DNA of 22,016 bases, from contig JBOHRW010000178.1 of NCBI GenBank assembly GCA_050732935.1, positions 1 to 22,016 on the forward strand. The letters are read 5' to 3'. Of the stretch, positions 14,474-19,885 are shown in pieces. The notes under the pieces were generated by a model, which was not told where the DNA came from, ran no database searches, and was given only the letters and a program-made list of their open reading frames with translations. A program made the position numbers and the translations under genes. Source of the DNA: DASRVA01 sp050732935. Its GTDB lineage: Bacteria > Gemmatimonadota > Gemmatimonadetes > JACCXV01 > JAHWKZ01. How positions within the stretch are numbered: the stretch's first letter is position 1; each line of letters begins with the position of its first letter.

Positions 14474-16051
14474 GTGCCCACGACTTTCATCCCAGGCCGC
14501 CTTGCGTCCATCCTCACGGCCGTGCTGCTCGTCGCCACCTGCACCCAGCACCGCCCCGTATCCTCGTACGGGCCCCCTCCAAGGGTCAGCGAGCCAACCC
14601 CTTCGTGGGAGGAAGAGCTGGCGCTGATCGTCGGGGACGAGCTCACCGAGCAGGAACAGATCGATCTGCGCGCGCTCCGCCTCGCCGAGTACCGCCCGCC
14701 CGATGGGGCCCAGCCACCCGAGCTCGATTCGGGCCTCGCGCAGCTGCTGGCCACGGAGGGGGAGAGCCTGATCCAGGAGGAGATCGGCTACGACATCCCG
14801 ATCGTGCTCAACGATCGCGTGGAATGGTGGCTCGACTACTTCTCGCACGACATCCACGACTCCTTCGCGCGTTATCTGGCCCGATCGACGTTGTGGCTGC
14901 CCTATCTCAAGGAGCGGCTCCGCGAGGCCGGTCTCCCCGAGGATCTCGCGTACCTGGCGCTCATCGAGAGTGGATTCTCGACCCAGGCCGTCAGCCGGGC
15001 CGGCGCGGTCGGACCGTGGCAGTTCATGTCCTATACCGGGCGCGAGTACGGGCTGCGGATCGACCGCTGGGTGGACGAGCGCCGTGACTACGAGCGGTCG
15101 ACCCAGGCCGCCATCGCCTACCTCTCGGACCTGCACGCGCTGTTCGGCTCGTGGTTTCTGGCCGCGGCGGGATACAACGGGGGCCAGGGGCGAGTGGGGC
15201 GATCCATGCTGCGCGACAACACGGCCAACTTCTGGGAGCTGACCGGGCTCCACAGTGAGACGAAAAACTATGTTCCCAAGCTGATCGCTGCGACGATCAT
15301 CGCCAAGGAGCCGGAGAAGTACGGCTTCCGATGGGCCGGCAAGGTGGAGCCCATCGAGTGGGCCACGGTAACCGTCCCCAGCTCCACCGACGTCGAGGTG
15401 ATTGCCGAAGTCGCCGGAGTCCCGTCGGACGTGATCCGTGGCCTCAATCCGCACCTGCTGCGTGGCCGTACCCCTCCGGGGGAGACGAACTTTCCGGTCA
15501 AGATCCCCCCCGAAGGCGTCGAGACGTTCCAGCGCAATTACGCCCGGCTGACGCCCGAAGAGCGGACGCGGCCCGCGCTCGTGCACCTGGTCCGGGCCGG
15601 TGAGACCCTGAACGGGATCGCCTCGGCCTACGACATCTCGCTGGCCGACCTGGCGCGCGAGAACGGGATCGGGGTACGGACCCGCCTCGAGGGAGGCGAG
15701 CGGCTGGTCATCCCCGGTCACACCGCGAGCTCGGGTTCGGGCTATCCGGAATTCGGGATCGAGAGCGTCCGCGAGCTGGATCCCGGTCTGGAGGGCGGGC
15801 CAGGTGCGGAAGAGGTGCCATCCGAGGCCCTGACGGCGCGCACCGAGGTGATCGGCGACGACGGGTCCGGCGGATCGTCGGAGCCGACGCCGCCGAGCGC
15901 GGCCGAGGCGCGGGTCGTCCACCGGGTGAGACCCGGAGACACGCTGGCGAGCATCGCGCGGCGCTACGGCGTGTCGGTGGGTGCGATCCGACGGTTCAAC
16001 GGCCTGGAGGGCGACAGGATCATAGCCGGCAGCCGCCTCCGCATCCCCTAG
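14474..16051 (+). CDS. MltD-like lytic transglycosylase with two LysM domains
   Basis: A 525-residue peptidoglycan lytic transglycosylase that cleaves the glycan strand to form 1,6-anhydro-muropeptides. The hydrophobic N-terminus ends in VATC (Cys23), a lipoprotein-like site with an atypical Thr at -1. The SLT domain covers about 120-290. Its catalytic Glu165 is in LALIESGF, followed by SRAGAVGPWQFM, AAGYNGGQGRVGRS and the MltD-type YVPKLIAATIIAKEPEKYGF. Two LysM glycan-binding modules follow, at about 370-415 (HLVRAGETLNGIASAYDIS) and 480-525 (HRVRPGDTLASIARRYGVS), joined by a Pro/Ser/Gly/Glu linker. Order and length match MltD. GTG 14474 or 14471 is the start; both give the same signal. It is divergent from the GWxTD gene and 54 nt before moeA. 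Confidence 0.92.
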   Translation: MPTTFIPGRLASILTAVLLVATCTQHRPVSSYGPPPRVSEPTPSWEEELALIVGDELTEQEQIDLRALRLAEYRPPDGAQPPELDSGLAQLLATEGESLIQEEIGYDIPIVLNDRVEWWLDYFSHDIHDSFARYLARSTLWLPYLKERLREAGLPEDLAYLALIESGFSTQAVSRAGAVGPWQFMSYTGREYGLRIDRWVDERRDYERSTQAAIAYLSDLHALFGSWFLAAAGYNGGQGRVGRSMLRDNTANFWELTGLHSETKNYVPKLIAATIIAKEPEKYGFRWAGKVEPIEWATVTVPSSTDVEVIAEVAGVPSDVIRGLNPHLLRGRTPPGETNFPVKIPPEGVETFQRNYARLTPEERTRPALVHLVRAGETLNGIASAYDISLADLARENGIGVRTRLEGGERLVIPGHTASSGSGYPEFGIESVRELDPGLEGGPGAEEVPSEALTARTEVIGDDGSGGSSEPTPPSAAEARVVHRVRPGDTLASIARRYGVSVGAIRRFNGLEGDRIIAGSRLRIP

Positions 16052-16093
16052 GCGAATCGCTCAGACGCGGTAGCCGCGATCCGGCGGCCATCC

Positions 16094-16099
16094 TAGACT
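16094..16099 (+). promoter_or_regulatory. Candidate leaderless -10 box (TAGACT) of the moeA operon
   Basis: TAGACT is exactly 6 nt before ATG 16106. The 6 nt between them are TCCTCC, which is anti-Shine-Dalgarno in sense, so conventional ribosome binding is excluded. No clear -35 is seen. A small hairpin, CGCGG-tag-CCGCG (16066-16078), lies just upstream, after the transglycosylase stop. Confidence 0.5.
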
Positions 16100-16105
16100 T
16101 CCTCC

Positions 16106-17368
16106 ATGCTGCAGAAGGCGACGACCTCGGTGGGCGAGGCACGGCGCGCGATCCTCCGGCACGCTCCGCGGCTCCCTGCGGAGCGCGTCGCGGTGGTCCA
16201 GGCCCTGGGACGCGTGCTCGCCGAGCCCGTGATCTCCCGCCTCGATCTTCCCCCCTGGGACAACTCGGCCATGGACGGTTATGCGGTCCGGGCGGCCGAT
16301 GTCCTCGACGGCAAGCGCCTTCCCATCGCTCTCGACGTCCCGGCGGGAGCGGTCGGCGGACGGGTCCTGCCCGAAGGGTCGGCGGCCCGCATCATGACGG
16401 GCGCGCCGCTTCCGCAGGAGGCCGATGCCATCGTGCCGGTCGAGTCCTCGGCCGGCCCGCGCGGTGCCGGGGCGTACGCGGATCTCGGCGAATGGGTCTC
16501 CTTCGAACGGGCGCCCGCGCCCGGCCACCATGTCCGGCGCAGGGGGGAGGATGTCCGCCGGGGGGAGATCGTGGTCGAAGCCGGCGACGTCTGCACGCCC
16601 CCCCGCATCGCCCTGGCGGCGTCCGTCGGTCGGGCTGCGGTCACCGTCTTCCGCCGGCCGAGGGTGTCGATCGTCTCCACCGGAGACGAGCTGGTCGATG
16701 TCGACGAGGCGGGGCATCCCGACCGTATCGTCAACGGCAACGCGTACGGGCTCGCGGCCATGGTCCTCGACGCGGGGGGCGTCCCGACGCTGCCGCCCAT
16801 CGTGCCCGACGACGAAGAGGCCCTCCGAAGGGCCTTCGACCTGGCTCTTCAGAGCGATGCGGTCGTGACGGTCGGTGGCGTCTCGGCGGGAGCCCGGGAC
16901 CTGGTCCTCCCGGCTCTGGGGGCGGCCGGCGTGGAGCTCGTCTTTCGGGGAGTGGCCCTGAAGCCTGGCGGTCCCATGGCCTTCGGGGTCCGGTCGGATG
17001 GCCGCTGCCTCTTCGCGCTGCCCGGAAACCCGGTCAGCGCGCTGGTCACCTTCGAGCTCTTCGTCCGCCCGGCACTTCTCTGGATGGCGGGACACCGTCG
17101 TTGCTTCCGCAGCCCCGTGCGGGCGCGGCTGGAGGAGGCGGTCGAGCCGGCGGCCGGCAAGGCGACCTATCTGCGGTGCCGGCTGGAACGCGACGATGGG
17201 CGATGGAAGGCGAGGCTCTCGGGCCCCCAGGGCTCGGGCGTTCTCTCGGCGCTCGCCCGCGCCGACGGGCTCCTGGCCGTCCCGGCGGACGCGGGGCGGC
17301 TCGAGCCCGGCTCCGAGATCGACGTCCTGCCATTGGACGAACGGCTTTTCCGGGAAGAGGGGCCGTGA
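16106..17368 (+). CDS. moeA: Molybdopterin molybdotransferase MoeA
   Basis: Inserts molybdate into adenylylated molybdopterin in molybdenum cofactor synthesis; 420 residues, the normal length. The domains are in the usual order. The N-terminal part has PPWDNSAMDGYAVR (49-62) and RIMTGAPLPQEADAIVPVE (95-113). The MogA-like catalytic domain has SIVSTGDELV (188-197) and the nucleotide-binding NGNAYGL (210-216). VGGVSAGARD (256-265) is where most MoeA have GGVSVGxYD, so the Tyr is replaced by Arg while the Asp is kept. ALPGNPVSALVTFELFVRP is at 304-322, followed by domain IV. No other cofactor genes are in the window. It heads a four-gene operon: its TGA overlaps the nrnA GTG by 4 nt. Confidence 0.95.
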   Translation: MLQKATTSVGEARRAILRHAPRLPAERVAVVQALGRVLAEPVISRLDLPPWDNSAMDGYAVRAADVLDGKRLPIALDVPAGAVGGRVLPEGSAARIMTGAPLPQEADAIVPVESSAGPRGAGAYADLGEWVSFERAPAPGHHVRRRGEDVRRGEIVVEAGDVCTPPRIALAASVGRAAVTVFRRPRVSIVSTGDELVDVDEAGHPDRIVNGNAYGLAAMVLDAGGVPTLPPIVPDDEEALRRAFDLALQSDAVVTVGGVSAGARDLVLPALGAAGVELVFRGVALKPGGPMAFGVRSDGRCLFALPGNPVSALVTFELFVRPALLWMAGHRRCFRSPVRARLEEAVEPAAGKATYLRCRLERDDGRWKARLSGPQGSGVLSALARADGLLAVPADAGRLEPGSEIDVLPLDERLFREEGP

Positions 17369-18411
17369 AGGAGACGGCGCTGACGGAACGCAGCCAGGGG
17401 TACGGTCGGGCCATCGAGCTGCTCGAGACGGCCGACCGTCTCGTCCTCACCACGCATGTCCAGCCGGACGGCGACGGGATCGGCTCCGAGGTCGCGCTGG
17501 CGCTCCACCTGCGGTCGCTCGGCAAGACCGCCACGATCCTCAACCCGCATCCCACCCCGCGCCGGTTCGCCTTCCTGGAGCCAGACCCGTCGATCGTCCC
17601 GTACGATCAGACCGCGGCCGATCGGCACCTCGAGGCGGCCGATTTGCTGGTGGTCCTCGACATCTCGGTCCCCGATCGGCTGGGGCGGCTGGTCGAGCAC
17701 GTCCGCCGGATCTCGCCGCCCACGCTGATCATCGATCACCACACCGGTCCGGCGACCATCCGCGGGTTCGATCTGCGGGACACCGACGCGGCGGCGACGG
17801 GCGTTCTGATCTACGAGCTGCTGGGGCGCTGGGGCGCCGAGCTGACCCCCGACATCGCGACCGCCCTCTACGCGGCGATCGCCTACGACACGGGCGGGTT
17901 CCGCTTCTCGAACACCCGCGAGCGGGCGCACCGGATCGCCGCCGAGCTGATCGGCCGGGGCGCCCGAGCCCTCGAGGTGAACCATCACCTCTTCGAATCC
18001 GTTTCGCTGCCGCGGATGCGGCTCCTGGCCCGGGTGCTCGATCGCTTCCGCCTGTCCCCGAACGGCCGGGTCGCCTCGGTTGTGCTGCCGGTCTCGGAGA
18101 TGGAGCGCGCCGAAGCGACGGCGGAGGATGTGGAAGGGATCGTGGAGACGCTGCGCGCGATCGAGGGGGTGGAGGTGGCCATCCTGGTGAAGGAGGTGGG
18201 GCGGGAAGCGACCAAGGTTTCCTTCCGCTCGTCCGGACCTTACGATGTGGCGGGATTCGCCAGCCGCTACGGCGGGGGTGGCCATCGCAACGCGGCGGGG
18301 GCGTTCATCGCCTCCCCGATCGCCGATGTGGCGGAGCGGCTCATCCCCCAGGCGCACGCGGCGTTCGATGACGGCCCGATCGCCGGCATCCGGGACAGAG
18401 AGAGAGGGTGA
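17365..18411 (+). CDS. nrnA: DHH/DHHA1 phosphoesterase, NrnA-like oligoribonuclease/pAp phosphatase
   Basis: A 348-residue DHH superfamily phosphoesterase. NrnA enzymes degrade short RNA oligonucleotides, including pGpG from c-di-GMP breakdown, and dephosphorylate pAp. All metal-binding motifs are visible: THVQPDGDGIGS (His31, Asp35, Asp37), VVLDIS (Asp99), IIDHH (124-126) and AYDTGGFRFSNT (Asp175). The C-terminal DHHA1 substrate-binding domain ends with the GGGGHRNAAGA loop (303-313). The start is the GTG at 17365, overlapping the moeA stop as GTGA; the stop overlaps the next ATG by one base (TGATG). A functional link to the GGDEF-EAL protein at the end of the window, via pGpG, is possible but only inferred. 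Confidence 0.92.
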   Translation: MKETALTERSQGYGRAIELLETADRLVLTTHVQPDGDGIGSEVALALHLRSLGKTATILNPHPTPRRFAFLEPDPSIVPYDQTAADRHLEAADLLVVLDISVPDRLGRLVEHVRRISPPTLIIDHHTGPATIRGFDLRDTDAAATGVLIYELLGRWGAELTPDIATALYAAIAYDTGGFRFSNTRERAHRIAAELIGRGARALEVNHHLFESVSLPRMRLLARVLDRFRLSPNGRVASVVLPVSEMERAEATAEDVEGIVETLRAIEGVEVAILVKEVGREATKVSFRSSGPYDVAGFASRYGGGGHRNAAGAFIASPIADVAERLIPQAHAAFDDGPIAGIRDRERG

Positions 18412-19538
18412 TGAGCAAGGACCGCTATCTGTCGGGGGCGTCGATCCGGCCCCGTCCGATCGAGCCGGGCGAGCGCGCCGCTGATCTCGTCGAGAACGCC
18501 TGCCTCGCCTACAACGCCGGCCGGCTGCGGGAGGCGTGCGAGCTGTTCGCGCGCCGTATGCTGGAGGAGGACGTCGTGGTCGGCCTCTCGCTGAGCGGGG
18601 CCATGACGCCGGCCGGTCTCGGCATGACGTGCCTGATCCCGCTGGTCGAGGCCGGGTTCATCGACTGGATCGTCTCGACGGGCGCCAACCTCTACCACGA
18701 CACCCACTTCGGCCTGGGGCTCGAGATGCACCGCGGCCGGCCGAACCTGGACGACCGGGAGCTCTGGGAGGAAGGGGTCGTCCGAATCTACGACGTCCTG
18801 TTCGACTACGAAGTTCTGCTCGAGACCGACGCCTTCTTCCGCCGCGTCATGGCCGAGCCCGAGTTCCAGCGCGAGATGGGGACGGCCGAGTTCCACAACC
18901 TGGCGGGGAAGTACGTGGCGGAGCGCGAGGAGGCCCTCGGTGGGCGGAAGGCGTCGCTGCTGGCCGCGGCGTGGCGCTCTGGCTTGCCGGTCTTCACTTC
19001 CTCACCCGGCGACTCCTCGATCGGGATGAACATCGCCGAGATGGAGCTCCGCGGCTTCGACCTCCGCATCAACCCGTCGCGCGACGTCAACGACACCGCC
19101 GCCGTCGTCTGGGAGGCGAAGTCGAAGGGCGGGCGGAGCGCCGTCCTGATCCTGGGCGGCGGCTCGCCCAAGAACTTCGTCCTCCAGACCGAGCCCCAGA
19201 TCAAGGAGGTCCTGGGCCTCGAAGAGGCCGGCCACGACTACTACCTGCAGATCACCGACTCCCGGCCGGACACGGGCGGGCTCTCGGGGGCGACCCCCGC
19301 CGAGGCGGTATCGTGGGGCAAGGTCGATCCCGACCGGCTGCCGGACGCGGTCGTCTGCTACTGCGACACCACGATCGCACTGCCGCTCTTGACCGCCTAC
19401 GCGCTCGACCGCCACCCGCCGCGCCCCCTGCGCCGGCTTTACGACCGCCGCGAGGAGATCTACGACAGCCTCCGGCGGGCCCACGCCGAGGCGCGTGGGG
19501 AGGACGCCCCCGGCGCCGTGGTGGAGGTCCACCGCTGA
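18411..19538 (+). CDS. Deoxyhypusine synthase-like family protein (bacterial; polyamine enzyme)
   Basis: A 375-residue member of the NAD-dependent deoxyhypusine synthase / homospermidine synthase family. Bacteria lack eIF5A, so bacterial members are thought to join aminobutyl units to small amines (homospermidine, or the agmatine product 1,9-bis(guanidino)-5-aza-nonane). NAD-site motifs include SLSGAMTPAG (60-69), WIVSTGANLYHDTHF (86-100), FTSSPGDSSIG (195-205), GGGSPKNF (249-256) and DYYLQITDS. The catalytic lysine is conserved: EAVSWGK at 298-304 matches the SWGK motif of human DHS (Lys329), putting Lys304 in place. The active site therefore looks intact. ATG 18411 overlaps the nrnA TGA by one base, behind a GAGAGAGGG purine run; GTG 18408 is the alternative. 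Which amine it uses cannot be told. Confidence 0.9.
   Translation: MSKDRYLSGASIRPRPIEPGERAADLVENACLAYNAGRLREACELFARRMLEEDVVVGLSLSGAMTPAGLGMTCLIPLVEAGFIDWIVSTGANLYHDTHFGLGLEMHRGRPNLDDRELWEEGVVRIYDVLFDYEVLLETDAFFRRVMAEPEFQREMGTAEFHNLAGKYVAEREEALGGRKASLLAAAWRSGLPVFTSSPGDSSIGMNIAEMELRGFDLRINPSRDVNDTAAVVWEAKSKGGRSAVLILGGGSPKNFVLQTEPQIKEVLGLEEAGHDYYLQITDSRPDTGGLSGATPAEAVSWGKVDPDRLPDAVVCYCDTTIALPLLTAYALDRHPPRPLRRLYDRREEIYDSLRRAHAEARGEDAPGAVVEVHR
19523..19528 (+). promoter_or_regulatory. Shine-Dalgarno GGAGGT preceding a CTG start
   Basis: GGAGGT lies inside the last codons of the DHS-like gene, 6 nt before CTG 19535. With no ATG, GTG or TTG available in the HIRAN frame, this site decides the start. 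Confidence 0.65.
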
Positions 19539-19885
19539 TCCTGCTGGCCGATCCGCTGGGACGACCCGGTACGGCTCGGGAGTTCCGCTGCACCGTCCAC
19601 GGCCTGTGCTTCGAGAACCGCTACCAGCGGCTCGAGACCCTCCACGCGGGCGATCCCCTCGTTCTCCTGCGCGAGCCGGACAACGAGATCGGCGCCGACG
19701 CGATCCTGGTCCTCAACGAGCGCACGGAGACGCTCGGCTACGTCCCGCGCACGATCTCGCGCTGGCTGGCCCCCGCCATGGACGCCGGCTACCGGCCCCG
19801 CGCGACGGTGCTCAAGGTGCGCTCGGGTTGCCCCTACTACGAGCGGCTGGTGATGGAGGTGAGGGTCGGGCGGCGGGGGGTCTGA
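19535..19885 (+). CDS. HIRAN domain protein, probable CTG start
   Basis: A 116-residue single-domain HIRAN protein. HIRAN is a beta-barrel that in eukaryotic HLTF binds 3' DNA ends; bacterial stand-alone members have no assigned role. The hallmark pattern is present: FRCTVHGLCF at 17-26, LREPDNEIGADAILVL at 45-60 and LGYVPRTISRWLAPAMDAG at 67-85. In this frame there is no ATG, GTG or TTG between well inside the DHS-like gene and the domain itself. CTG 19535 fits best: it overlaps the DHS-like stop as CTGA, just as GTGA and ATGA overlaps occur elsewhere here, and GGAGGT lies 6 nt upstream. CTG 19541 or 19544 are alternatives. Its last 49 nt overlap the 3' end of the convergent GGDEF-EAL gene. 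Confidence 0.8.
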   Translation: MILLADPLGRPGTAREFRCTVHGLCFENRYQRLETLHAGDPLVLLREPDNEIGADAILVLNERTETLGYVPRTISRWLAPAMDAGYRPRATVLKVRSGCPYYERLVMEVRVGRRGV

